Shown piece by piece: positions 51,049-58,975 of a stretch of DNA of 64,000 nt. How positions within the stretch are numbered: the stretch's first letter is position 1; every line of letters starts with the position of its first letter. Both the position numbers and the translations under genes were made by a program. The DNA is from Lentisphaeria bacterium (lineage in GTDB: Bacteria > Verrucomicrobiota > Lentisphaeria > Oligosphaerales > Oligosphaeraceae), in the NCBI GenBank assembly GCA_024405215.1, contig JAKSPB010000008.1:1-64000 (forward strand), given 5' to 3'. A model generated the notes under the pieces. It saw only the letters and a program-made list of their open reading frames with translations, was not told where the DNA came from and made no database searches.

Positions 51049-52689
51049 CTACACCTCGTCAATATTGTATCCAATCCCCCTGAACGCCTCTTCGAGCATT
51101 TTCTGAGACTGCTTTTCGGCAACCATGATCTGCTTCATTTCGTTCTGTATGCGTGACATTTCCGCGGGGTAGTCGATATCCAGGTCGTGGTCGATGAACT
51201 CGATATACTTGCTGGGCGTGAGCGTCCAGTTCTTGCTTTCAATTTCGCTGATGCCCACGCTGCGGTAGAGTTCGGGCACTTCGTAAGCCGCGCCGTCGGT
51301 GCCTTCACTCTGCCAGGTGTGGTAAATGGCGGCGGCACGTTCTATCTGCCCGGGCAGCAGGCGCACCTTCTTTTTCTGCTCGTCCTTTACCGGATTTTCG
51401 TTCCATTGGCGCAAGTCCATAAAGAGAATCTCGTGTTCGCGGTTGCGGAGCTTCTTGCCGTGGCATTCGCCGCCTTTCTTGTTCTGGTTCAAAATCCAGA
51501 GCGTCACGCTGATATCCGTGGTAATGAACAGTTCCCGTGGCAAGACGATGATGGCTTCCACCTTGTCGTTCTGGATCAGCCGCTTGCGGATTTCCAAGGG
51601 GGCGCTGTCGTTCAGCGCGCCGTTGGCCAGCAGGAATCCGGCCACGCCGTTGGCGGGTTTCAGGTGCGAAAGGATGTGCAGAATCCAGGCGTAGTTGGCG
51701 TTGCTTTCGGGCGGCGTCACATAGTCGGCCCAGCGGGCGTCGTTTTTCAGATTGTCGTTGTACCAGCCCTTCAGGTTGAAGGGCGGGTTGGCCATAATAT
51801 AGTCGAAATACCAGCCTTTGTGCAAATCGTTTGTGAAGGAAGAATCATAGGTCTCGCCCAGATTGTGGCTGAGGCCGCGCAGGGCGAGGTTCATCTTCGC
51901 CAAACGGTAGGTGGCCGACTCCTTCTCCTGCCCGTAAATGTTGATGCGGTTCACGTCGCCCTGCTTGGCCTTCACCAGCTCGGCACTCTGGATGAACATG
52001 CCGCCGGAGCCGCAGGCCGGGTCGTAAAGCGTGCCTGCGTAAGGCTCAATCATCGAGGCGATGAGCTGCACCACATCGTGCGGCGTGTAGAACTCGCCTT
52101 CTTCCTTGGTGGCATTCACCGCAAACTCCTTCAGGAAATACTCATACACGTGGCCAATGAGATCTTTTTCCTCGCCAAAGGCCTTGTGGCTGATTTTGTT
52201 CACTTCATCCACCAGTTTCTTGATGTCGTTGGCACCCAGATTTCGGGTGGTAAAGGTCCCCTCGATGAAGCATCCTTTCAGTTGCTTGGAATCTGTGGCA
52301 ATGCTGTGCAGGGCGGTATCGAGTGCCACATTGAGTTGCGGCGCGGGTGTGTTGATGATCTTTGACCAGCGTGCCTCGGGCGGCAGATTGTAGGTGCCGT
52401 CGGTAAAAGTGGCGTCATCAAAGAACGCCTTGATGATTTCCTCATTGTCGGGATCCAGTCCGTCGTTCACCAGCTGCTGACGGAGTCTGGCCACGCCGTC
52501 TTCATACTTCTCGCCAATGAAGCGAAGGAAGATGAGCGTGAGCATCATGTCGCGCTTTTCAAAAAACGAACCGGCGTTGCGTGCCGCACGCAGAATATCG
52601 CGGCAACTGAACAGAATGTTGTCAAGATTCACTACATTGCCTGTTTTTTGACTTGCGACTCTTGAGGTATGTTCAGTTTTGTTTGACAT
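51049..52689 (-). CDS. hsdM: Type I restriction enzyme methylase subunit (N6-adenine)
   Basis: 546 residues from ATG 52689. An N-terminal helical domain (DILRAARNAGSFFEKRDMML) precedes the catalytic domain with the SAM motif DPACGSGG (223-230) and the adenine methylase motif NPPF (301-304). Other landmarks are GEFYTPHDVVQLIASM and VLPRELFITTDISVTLWIL. With HsdS it forms the methyltransferase that marks host DNA. First gene of the minus-strand operon. Confidence 0.95.
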   Translation of the reverse strand: MSNKTEHTSRVASQKTGNVVNLDNILFSCRDILRAARNAGSFFEKRDMMLTLIFLRFIGEKYEDGVARLRQQLVNDGLDPDNEEIIKAFFDDATFTDGTYNLPPEARWSKIINTPAPQLNVALDTALHSIATDSKQLKGCFIEGTFTTRNLGANDIKKLVDEVNKISHKAFGEEKDLIGHVYEYFLKEFAVNATKEEGEFYTPHDVVQLIASMIEPYAGTLYDPACGSGGMFIQSAELVKAKQGDVNRINIYGQEKESATYRLAKMNLALRGLSHNLGETYDSSFTNDLHKGWYFDYIMANPPFNLKGWYNDNLKNDARWADYVTPPESNANYAWILHILSHLKPANGVAGFLLANGALNDSAPLEIRKRLIQNDKVEAIIVLPRELFITTDISVTLWILNQNKKGGECHGKKLRNREHEILFMDLRQWNENPVKDEQKKKVRLLPGQIERAAAIYHTWQSEGTDGAAYEVPELYRSVGISEIESKNWTLTPSKYIEFIDHDLDIDYPAEMSRIQNEMKQIMVAEKQSQKMLEEAFRGIGYNIDEV

Positions 52690-52732
52690 TAACACTTGTT
52701 TTCGAGGGGAACAGTGGGATAACTATTAAAGT

Positions 52733-52763
52733 CATAATTTAATGTATTATTCCTCCCTTTCAA
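52733..52763 (-). promoter_or_regulatory. Candidate promoter of the type I RM operon
   Basis: On the minus strand TTGAAA (52758-52763) is followed after 16 bases by TAAATTAT, an acceptable sigma-70 -35/-10 pair about 45 bases before the hsdM start. The AT content rises sharply here. No experimental support. Confidence 0.35.
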
Positions 52764-52849
52764 CCAGATCGTAACAGTTGCGGAATAAATGGAAAATTCA
52801 TTCGAGAATAGGGCGGAACGCGCCAGGCTTCGGGAATGGATCCTGGGGG

Positions 52850-54118
52850 CTATAGTTTGCCTGGGGGCGTGAAGCGCTTGTCCAGGAGGTGTTCCAGGCG
52901 GAGGTCTCCCATGGAGTGTCGCATGGCTTCGCGGACGCCGGGGAAGCGTCCGTCCAGGGTCTGCAGGAGCTCTTCCAGATATTTGCGGTCGCCTCGTTCT
53001 TCCAGCAGCGGCTCGTAGGGACAGGACTGGGTCTTGGGGAAGTCGAAGAAGTCGGCTGCGGCATGGATGTCCGCCTTTTCCAATCCCCAGAGGGGACGGA
53101 TCAGTCGGGCGGCGCCGCCGTCGGCGGGAACATTGGGGCCCATGGTCTTCAGGCCGCCGCCATGGAAGAGGCTCATGAGGAAGGAGACGCAGAGGTCGTC
53201 CAGATGCTGTCCCAGGGCGAGTTTGTTGCAGTGGAGTTCCTTCAGCAGGAAATGGAGCTGTCCGCGCCGCAGCCGGGAGCACCGGGGGCATGGTTTTTCG
53301 CCGACGATGTCGCTGGTCAGAAGGGAATAGAGTTCCGGGAGGCGTCGATGGTGGAATTCCCAGCCTCGTGCGCGGCAGTATGCTTCGATGGGAGTGGCGT
53401 CGAATCCGGGGTATCCCACATCGATGTTCGCCGCGACGATTTCCAGGGGGAAGGGCATTTTCCTGCGGAGGGTATGCAGGAGTTCCATGAGCATGAAGCT
53501 GTCCTCTCCGCCGGAGAGCCCCACCAGGATCCGGTCGTCTTTCTGGAAGAGTCCGAAGGCTGCGGAGTCCTTTGCGCACTGCCGCAGGAGTTTCTGGAAG
53601 ATTCTGGTGCGGTAGGGGACCTCCTGCAGGAACTTCTCTGCTTTCTGGCGGAACTCCGCCACGATTTCGGCGGGTGTCCGGGTGGCGTCCAGGTGGATTT
53701 CGCAATCCTGGTAGTATGGCTGGCGCTGGATGAAGCGCTCCTGGCTCCAGAGGGGACGCGTGGCTTTCTCGGCGTCGGAAAGACGGGCCGTGATGGCCTC
53801 CAAGGAGATCTCCAGGGTGGCGGTGATGCCGCTCTCTTTCATGATCTGGCGGTTGCCGGGATAGACAGGCAGGCCGCCGCCCGTGGCGACGACCGCGAAC
53901 TCCTCTTGTTCGGCAATGCTCTTCAGTGCCGACTGTTCGGCCTGGCGGAAGGCCTCTTCGCCTTTCTGGCGGATGAAATCCCCGGCGGAGAGGGAATAGA
54001 GCTGCCGGATGCGTTCGTCGGTGTCGATGAAGGGACGCCCCAGGGTCTGTGCCAACTCGCGCCCCACGCGGCTTTTTCCGCTTCCCATGAAACCGGTCAG
54101 ATAGATGTTTTGGCTCAT
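52850..54118 (-). CDS. Fusion of shikimate kinase and TtcA-like tRNA 2-thiocytidine synthetase
   Basis: 422 residues. Residues 1-165 are shikimate kinase: Walker A GFMGSGKS (9-16), DTDERI (32-37), ATGGGLP (79-85) and lid Arg at RPLW (121-124). Residues about 168-422 are TtcA-like: PP-loop LSGGEDS (201-207), CPRC (277-280) with SRLRRGQLHF, and a third Cys at QSCPYE (366), the set that holds the [4Fe-4S] cluster. The first half would phosphorylate shikimate, and the second thiolates C32 of tRNA. No start signal is seen between the halves, and both keep their key residues. The gene overlaps the CPBP gene upstream by four bases. Confidence 0.88.
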   Translation of the reverse strand: MSQNIYLTGFMGSGKSRVGRELAQTLGRPFIDTDERIRQLYSLSAGDFIRQKGEEAFRQAEQSALKSIAEQEEFAVVATGGGLPVYPGNRQIMKESGITATLEISLEAITARLSDAEKATRPLWSQERFIQRQPYYQDCEIHLDATRTPAEIVAEFRQKAEKFLQEVPYRTRIFQKLLRQCAKDSAAFGLFQKDDRILVGLSGGEDSFMLMELLHTLRRKMPFPLEIVAANIDVGYPGFDATPIEAYCRARGWEFHHRRLPELYSLLTSDIVGEKPCPRCSRLRRGQLHFLLKELHCNKLALGQHLDDLCVSFLMSLFHGGGLKTMGPNVPADGGAARLIRPLWGLEKADIHAAADFFDFPKTQSCPYEPLLEERGDRKYLEELLQTLDGRFPGVREAMRHSMGDLRLEHLLDKRFTPPGKL

Positions 54119-54828
54119 AGCAGGACGGCGAGGAGGAGGGAGAGGAGTGTCAGGAGGTTGTATCCGGCGTGGATTAGAATTGCCTGGATCAGGTCATGGC
54201 GCCAGGTGGTGAAGGAGAGCGCCAGGGAGAAGAGGAAGAGTTCCGGGAAGGCCCAGAGGAGCAGGTGGACGATGCCGAAGAGCATGGCGACCAGCGGGAT
54301 GACAACGAAAAGCGGAATTCCCAGGTGGAGGAAAGTCTGTGGCAGGAGGCGTCGGTAGAAGAGCTCCTCGGAGATCGGGGAGAGGATGCACGAACTCAGA
54401 AATACCGCGCCTAGCACGATGGGATTGGTGGCGTTGCTTTTCAGGAAATCCGCCAGCGGTTGCTGCGATGGTGCGAGGCCGAGCAACCTCAGGAGCCACT
54501 GCAGGAAGCCGCCGCATCCAAGTTGCAGGAGCAGAAAGAGGACAATTGCCCAGAGGAATGCGTGGGGGAGCCGCCGGGAGAGCGGCATGGGGTGTCGCAT
54601 CCGCAGAATCTCCCGCAGGGAGAGTTGGGTGGCGGAGAGGACTCCGGCCAAGAGGATTCCGCTCAGGATGCAGAGGGGCAGGAGGAGGATTCCCAATACT
54701 GGAGCCATCTGGCTGCCAGGCGGACAGTGCGAAGTAAGGATGGGAGTGGCGAAGTATGCGGCGATCCAACCAAGCAATGCTCCTATGGTCAAAGGGGAAT
54801 AGGGGGATGGCTGGTTCGCATGGAACAT
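54115..54828 (-). CDS. CPBP family intramembrane glutamic protease
   Basis: 237 residues with about seven membrane segments. The family motifs are present: EELFYRRLL (E-E-x3-R) at about 158-166, FGIVHLL (motif 2 His) at about 187-193, and the late HAGYN (about 219-223). Members cleave or modify membrane-anchored proteins, e.g. in prenyl-protein or bacteriocin-immunity processing. It overlaps the aroK-ttcA fusion at ATGA, so the two are translated in tandem. Confidence 0.85.
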   Translation of the reverse strand: MFHANQPSPYSPLTIGALLGWIAAYFATPILTSHCPPGSQMAPVLGILLLPLCILSGILLAGVLSATQLSLREILRMRHPMPLSRRLPHAFLWAIVLFLLLQLGCGGFLQWLLRLLGLAPSQQPLADFLKSNATNPIVLGAVFLSSCILSPISEELFYRRLLPQTFLHLGIPLFVVIPLVAMLFGIVHLLLWAFPELFLFSLALSFTTWRHDLIQAILIHAGYNLLTLLSLLLAVLL

Positions 54829-54907
54829 GGCGGGTTGTCTGGGACCAAGAAAACTGAATCAGATGAAAGCTTATATGATGTTGAGACGATTAAGCTTCTG
54901 TTGAAAA

Positions 54908-55753
54908 TTACTTGCCTTTCCAGAAGGCGTATGCGCCCGAGGGAACCGCCAGGATGCCGTCGGCTGCCGGCAGGACCATCTCGCCCGTCCGGATTTCGCC
55001 TTTGGGGAAGGACTGGGCTGCCAGATGTTCCAGCACCAGCGGCGTATAGCCAGGCGTATGGCAGGTCAGCATCACGAAGGAGGGCGTTTCGGAGAGCACC
55101 TCGCGGCAAAGCGCCAGCAGTTCCAGCATGCATTGGTCGATCTGGAAGAGCTCCTGGCTGGTGCCGCGTCCGAAGCTGGGGGGATCCAGGATGATGCCGT
55201 CATAGCATCTTCCTCGGCGGATCTCCCGTTTGAGGAACTTGGTCACATCGTCCACAATCCAACGGATGGGGGCCTCTTCCAAGTGGTTCACGGCGGCATT
55301 TTCCCGCGCCCAGTCGGTCATCTTCTTGGATGCGTCCAGGTGGCAGACCTCCGCGCCTGCCTTGGCGCAGGCCAGGGTGGCGCCGCCGGAGTAGGCGAAG
55401 AGATTCAGGATGGAGAGCTTGCGCGGTGCTGCGGCGCGGATGGATTCCCGTACCAGGTTCCATCCCAGGAGGTGTTCGGGGAAGATTCCGACGTGGCCGA
55501 AATCCGTGGGCTTCAGCAGAAATTCAATGCCGCCCAGTTCGCAGCGCCAGCCGTCACGGATGCGCGGGGACTGAAATTCCCAATGTGCGCCGTGTTCCCG
55601 GGAGAAGGAGGCATCGGCTTGACGCCACAGGTCGGGCTGCTGGGGGGACCAGACGGCCTGGGCGCAGGGACGAGAAAGCACCCATTGCCCAAAGCGCTCC
55701 AGCTTGCGGCCTGCGCCGGCATCCAAAAACTCGTATTGCGAATCAGTTTTCAT
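54908..55753 (-). CDS. SAM-dependent rRNA methyltransferase (RlmI/RlmK-like)
   Basis: 281 residues from ATG 55753. Class I SAM fold: LSILNLFAYSGGATLACAKAGAE (motif I region), CHLDASKKMTDWARENA, and the base-binding DPPSF in IILDPPSFGRG. This places it with the 23S rRNA m5C/m7G RlmI/RlmL-K group rather than with DNA methylases. An N-terminal PUA domain is missing, so it is shorter than RlmI. A 9-base tandem repeat lies just upstream. Confidence 0.82.
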   Translation of the reverse strand: MKTDSQYEFLDAGAGRKLERFGQWVLSRPCAQAVWSPQQPDLWRQADASFSREHGAHWEFQSPRIRDGWRCELGGIEFLLKPTDFGHVGIFPEHLLGWNLVRESIRAAAPRKLSILNLFAYSGGATLACAKAGAEVCHLDASKKMTDWARENAAVNHLEEAPIRWIVDDVTKFLKREIRRGRCYDGIILDPPSFGRGTSQELFQIDQCMLELLALCREVLSETPSFVMLTCHTPGYTPLVLEHLAAQSFPKGEIRTGEMVLPAADGILAVPSGAYAFWKGK

Positions 55754-55769
55754 AAAAAGACGGAAGGCT

Positions 55770-55800
55770 CTAGAGGTCCTAGAGGTCCTAGAGCTCCTAG
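55770..55800 (-). repeat. 9-bp tandem repeat (CTAGAGGTC)
   Basis: CTAGAGGTC, CTAGAGGTC, CTAGAGCTC, CTAG in a row: three and a half units. The final CTA forms the stop codon of the gene at 55797-57056, and the array fills most of the 43-base gap to the methyltransferase start. It contains overlapping palindromes. Length may vary between strains. Confidence 0.6.
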
Positions 55801-57056
55801 TTTCGGAAGCCGGTTTCGGCGCCGGAGGCGCTGAGGGATGGCAGTTCGTTCCAGATTCCGGTCTGCGGGGCGATGATGGTCCAGCCGTCACCGAGGATCT
55901 GCCGCGTCCAGGCCATGGTGTCCAGGATGGCGGGGAGATCCCAATGGACGAGTTTTCCGCGGCGTGCCTCGTGGGTGGCGACATTGCACCAGCCCGGAGT
56001 CATGTTCTTCAAGACGAGGACGCCTTCATGGGCGTAGTCGGCCAACTGGCGGATCAGTTTGCGATAGCCGGCCTGGAAGGCGCGGCTCTCCCAGCAGGGC
56101 AGGGCGCTACTGTCGTTGTTTCTGTGTGCCGCTAGTTCCATGGGCATCTTCGCGAAGTCCAGCTCCAGCTTGGGCGCTTCGCCCAATGCTTCCAGATCCG
56201 CGCGGGCGAAGCCGTTCTGGGGATGGATGGCCGGGCATTTTGCGTCCTTTGCGAGGTTGAAATTGGGAATCAGGTCCGGTGCGCTCCAGGCGAAATAGGC
56301 ATTGAAGCGGTAGGAGCGGGCCTCTGGCTGGGAGACGGGGATTTCCGGTGCGGGGGCGCCTTCCTCCTTGGGCTGGAAACGGGGATCCGACGCCAGCTTC
56401 TTGGCGGCAGCGGCTTCGGCTTCGGGATCGCAGAAGGAGACGAAGCGGCGGAGAGTCAGGCGGTTGCCGGCACTGGAGAGTTCCAGACGGCTGGTGGCGT
56501 GGAGAAACTCGCCGTTCAGGCCGGCCTGCCAGCGCCACAGGTCGTCGCCCAGGCCCCATTCCAGCTGGCGGCCTTTGGCGTCTTCCAGGACGATGATTTC
56601 AGGAAGCGGGGAAATCACGATGGGCGCGGCGGTCTCTTTGGGGATTTCCTTCCAGTCGACAGCCGCGTTGCAGTTCTTTTCGGTGACCACGAAATAGCGC
56701 TGCCAGAAGCCAGCCAGGACAACGCTGCCCAGTTCCAGGCCGCTCTTCAGCGAGGTGTTCTTGGGCCAGGTCAGATCGTAGGTCAGACGGGCGGTGTTGC
56801 CGGCGATGCGGTGGGTCTGGCGAAGGTGCGCCGCCGCCCCCTGGGTGAAATCGCCTTCGCCCTCGAAAACGGCGCAGCCGCCTTTGCGGAAAAGATGGAA
56901 TTTTCGGGTGTCGAGGTCGTCGTCGCTGACCTTGTCAATGCGGCAGTGCGCGAAGCTGAAGAGCGTTGCGCCTTCGGCTTCCAGTTTTCGCGGGCCGCTG
57001 GCGCGTCCGTCAGTATATTCAAGAGTCCAGGATGCGGTAGGATGAGTCAGTTCCAT
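55797..57056 (-). CDS. Conserved-looking protein of unknown function
   Basis: 419 residues from ATG 57056; upstream sequence in the frame is shadow. No signal peptide or membrane segment. The first 230 residues are beta-rich (ASWTLEYTDGRASGPRKLEA, PLPEIIVLEDAKGRQLEWGL). The rest has Trp/Asp-rich strands (PGWCNVATHEARRGKLVHWD, LPAILDTMAWTRQIL). The shape suggests a carbohydrate-related protein, but I recognise no family. It sits between a methyltransferase and a Minf_1886-type gene on the same strand. Confidence 0.65.
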   Translation of the reverse strand: MELTHPTASWTLEYTDGRASGPRKLEAEGATLFSFAHCRIDKVSDDDLDTRKFHLFRKGGCAVFEGEGDFTQGAAAHLRQTHRIAGNTARLTYDLTWPKNTSLKSGLELGSVVLAGFWQRYFVVTEKNCNAAVDWKEIPKETAAPIVISPLPEIIVLEDAKGRQLEWGLGDDLWRWQAGLNGEFLHATSRLELSSAGNRLTLRRFVSFCDPEAEAAAAKKLASDPRFQPKEEGAPAPEIPVSQPEARSYRFNAYFAWSAPDLIPNFNLAKDAKCPAIHPQNGFARADLEALGEAPKLELDFAKMPMELAAHRNNDSSALPCWESRAFQAGYRKLIRQLADYAHEGVLVLKNMTPGWCNVATHEARRGKLVHWDLPAILDTMAWTRQILGDGWTIIAPQTGIWNELPSLSASGAETGFRN

Positions 57057-57082
57057 ATATTTTTGCTTTTGTGAATTTTGAA

Positions 57083-57529
57083 TTAATCCTGCGGAGGCCA
57101 GAGTGGCGCCCAGGGGGCTTTTGTCGTAGGTCCTTGATGCCTGGGCGTGAAGGCGTCCTTGAAAAGATAGACGTCCACGAAATCGCTTCGGGAATCTTTG
57201 GGGGAGGTGCTGAGGAGCTTGACGTCGATCAAGTCGTAGATGATATTCCCGAAGTCGTTGGTTTCGTGGAGATTCCATTGTTCCAGGACGCCCAGTGCCA
57301 GCGTCCCGAAGTCCTTGAGCAGGCTTTTCTTCAGGGCAAGGCAGATGGCCTCCCCCGTCACATGCGGGTGGTTTCCCTTTCCTTCGACCTCCGCGAGAAG
57401 GCGCTTCAGGCATTTGGCCACGTAGCAGAAGGCGGCGACAGGATACCGGTCGTCCTTCTGCGCGGCCTCCTGGTAGAAGTGGAGTTCCGGGTCGTCGCCC
57501 GTCGTGGGGAATTGGTCGAAATCAGCCAT
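57083..57529 (-). CDS. Minf_1886/Plancto_Ver conserved protein
   Basis: 148 residues. The pattern AAFCYVAKCLKRLLAEVEGK, HVTGEAICLALKKSLLKDFG, LALGVLEQWNLHETNDFGN-IIYDLIDVKLLSTSPKDSRSDF corresponds to a short protein family (TIGR04138) confined to Planctomycetes, Verrucomicrobia and relatives, function unknown. It is one of the better taxonomic pointers in the window. It is 3 bases downstream of the HIT gene. Confidence 0.75.
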   Translation of the reverse strand: MADFDQFPTTGDDPELHFYQEAAQKDDRYPVAAFCYVAKCLKRLLAEVEGKGNHPHVTGEAICLALKKSLLKDFGTLALGVLEQWNLHETNDFGNIIYDLIDVKLLSTSPKDSRSDFVDVYLFKDAFTPRHQGPTTKAPWAPLWPPQD

Positions 57530-57532
57530 GGG

Positions 57533-57967
57533 CTATGCTTCGCGGGCTGCGATTTTCGCCTGGATCTTCGCCTGCATCTCCGCGAGTTCCGTGCCTTGGT
57601 ACTGCTTCTGGGAGGCGCCCAGCAGAACCTTGTCATCCGCAAAGCGGGGGATGATGTGCAGATGGGCGTGGGGAACGGTCTGGCCGGCAGTCTCGCCGTT
57701 GTTCATCAGCAGGTTGAAGCCGGCGGCGCCCGTGGCGTGCATGACGGCGGGGGCCAGCTTCGCGGCCGCGGCGAAAACGGCGTTGCGGTATTCCTCGGGG
57801 AGGTCGCTGATGCCGTGGGCGTGGTATTTGGGGATGATCAGGGTGTGCCCGTAGTTGAAGGGGGCGATGTCCAGGAAAGAGAGGACCTTCTCGTCCTCGT
57901 AGATTTTCGCGCTGGGGATTTCGCCGTCCAGGATTTTGCAGAAGACGCAGTTGGGATCGCGTTCCAT
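57533..57967 (-). CDS. HIT family nucleotide hydrolase
   Basis: 144 residues. CVFCKILDGEIPSAKIYEDE at the N-terminus holds one Cys pair, and the catalytic histidine triad is in QTVPHAHLHIIPRF (H-A-H-L-H). This is the Hint/HinT-like branch, acting on purine nucleotide phosphoramidates or AMP-lysine type bonds. Normal length. Likely co-transcribed with the Minf_1886-type gene. Confidence 0.92.
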   Translation of the reverse strand: MERDPNCVFCKILDGEIPSAKIYEDEKVLSFLDIAPFNYGHTLIIPKYHAHGISDLPEEYRNAVFAAAAKLAPAVMHATGAAGFNLLMNNGETAGQTVPHAHLHIIPRFADDKVLLGASQKQYQGTELAEMQAKIQAKIAAREA

Positions 57968-58000
57968 GAGTTGTGTTCCTTTTTAATGTTTGGTTGATTG

Positions 58001-58975
58001 CTATTCTTCCCCGCGTGCCCTGGGGCAGACCTGCCGATAGGAGCAGGCTTGGCAGAAGGCGGGATTGGTGGTGCAGAGGAAGTCCTCTTCGGCGGCCGTG
58101 TTGTCCACGGGGTCCTGGAGCTTGCAGCGCATTGCCTTGGCGCTGTTCAGCATTTGGTCCTTTGCGGCCAGAAGGGTCTCGTTGTTGATGTCGTAGGTGC
58201 TCAAACGGCCGCCGTCGTTCAAGAAGACGCCCTCCAGGCGAAGCTGCTCCAGGGGCAGATGGCGCGTCTCCATGGCGTAGAGCGCGTAGCAGGCTAGCTG
58301 CAGGCGGAGCTCCTCGCGGTGTTCCGTGCCGGTCTTCCAGTCCACGATGTGCAGGCAACCCTGGTCGTCCAGGTAGGAGAAATCCAATGCGCACCAGACT
58401 TTCAGCGGCAGTTCCGGGGCGTTTTCCTGGGCGGGAAGAACGCCTGCCACGAAGCTGTTGAGGACATCCACTTCGCCCCAGCGCGCGGGATCCAGGTCCC
58501 GGATGGCGTCCACCACGGGACAGTTGCGGAAGTTCTCCAGGGCGTCGAAGACCTTTGTGCGCAGGGCGTCGATTTCTTCCCGGGGGACCTCCTCCCCATC
58601 CTGGGCGTAGTAGTGTTCGAAAAGATTGACATTCCGCTTGGGATCCTGCTGCCAGAGCTTCTGGCGGGACTGGCGCCAGCCGGCGTTCAGGCGGTTGCGC
58701 GCGGCCTGCTGAAGTTCGGATACTTCCGGAAGACGGCGCTGGCTGCGGAATTGCAGCAGCGCATCCTTGATGACGTCATGGACGGTGCTGCCGCCCCAGA
58801 GGGGGAAGCTGGTGATCTGCTTCAGGGTGTAGAGGAGCCGCGTCCGCTCCGGGGCATTGGGATCCCAGCCGCCCCAGGCGCCGTAATACTGGTAATAGTA
58901 GGCGCGCTGGCAGGAGCGGAAGAGGCGACTGCGGGAGACGGACCAGGTCAGGTCGTTGGAGATGACTCTACCCAT
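58001..58975 (-). CDS. Cas4/AddB-like PD-(D/E)XK nuclease with Fe-S cluster
   Basis: 324 residues. SRSRLFRSCQRAYYYQYYG gives the first Cys and helix. WCALDFSYLDDQGCLHIVDWKTG has the D...D-W-K catalytic core, followed by the QLACYALYAME helix (motif QxxxY). The C-terminus has Cys-x7-Cys-x2-Cys-x5-Cys-type residues (CTTNPAFCQACSYRQVC). This matches the AddB/Cas4 nuclease class whose four Cys hold a [4Fe-4S] cluster. No cas genes or helicase are nearby, so a general DNA-repair or mobile role is possible. It overlaps the RNase PH stop by eight bases. Confidence 0.85.
   Translation of the reverse strand: MGRVISNDLTWSVSRSRLFRSCQRAYYYQYYGAWGGWDPNAPERTRLLYTLKQITSFPLWGGSTVHDVIKDALLQFRSQRRLPEVSELQQAARNRLNAGWRQSRQKLWQQDPKRNVNLFEHYYAQDGEEVPREEIDALRTKVFDALENFRNCPVVDAIRDLDPARWGEVDVLNSFVAGVLPAQENAPELPLKVWCALDFSYLDDQGCLHIVDWKTGTEHREELRLQLACYALYAMETRHLPLEQLRLEGVFLNDGGRLSTYDINNETLLAAKDQMLNSAKAMRCKLQDPVDNTAAEEDFLCTTNPAFCQACSYRQVCPRARGEE

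Noticed and set aside
52690-52849. Possible attachment site at the right edge of the RM island
   Set aside because: No direct repeat matching the left edge near 43,420-43,450 could be found by eye.
58001-58975. Annotation as Cas4 of a CRISPR system
   Set aside because: No cas genes or repeats nearby; the nuclease class is shared with AddB-type repair proteins.
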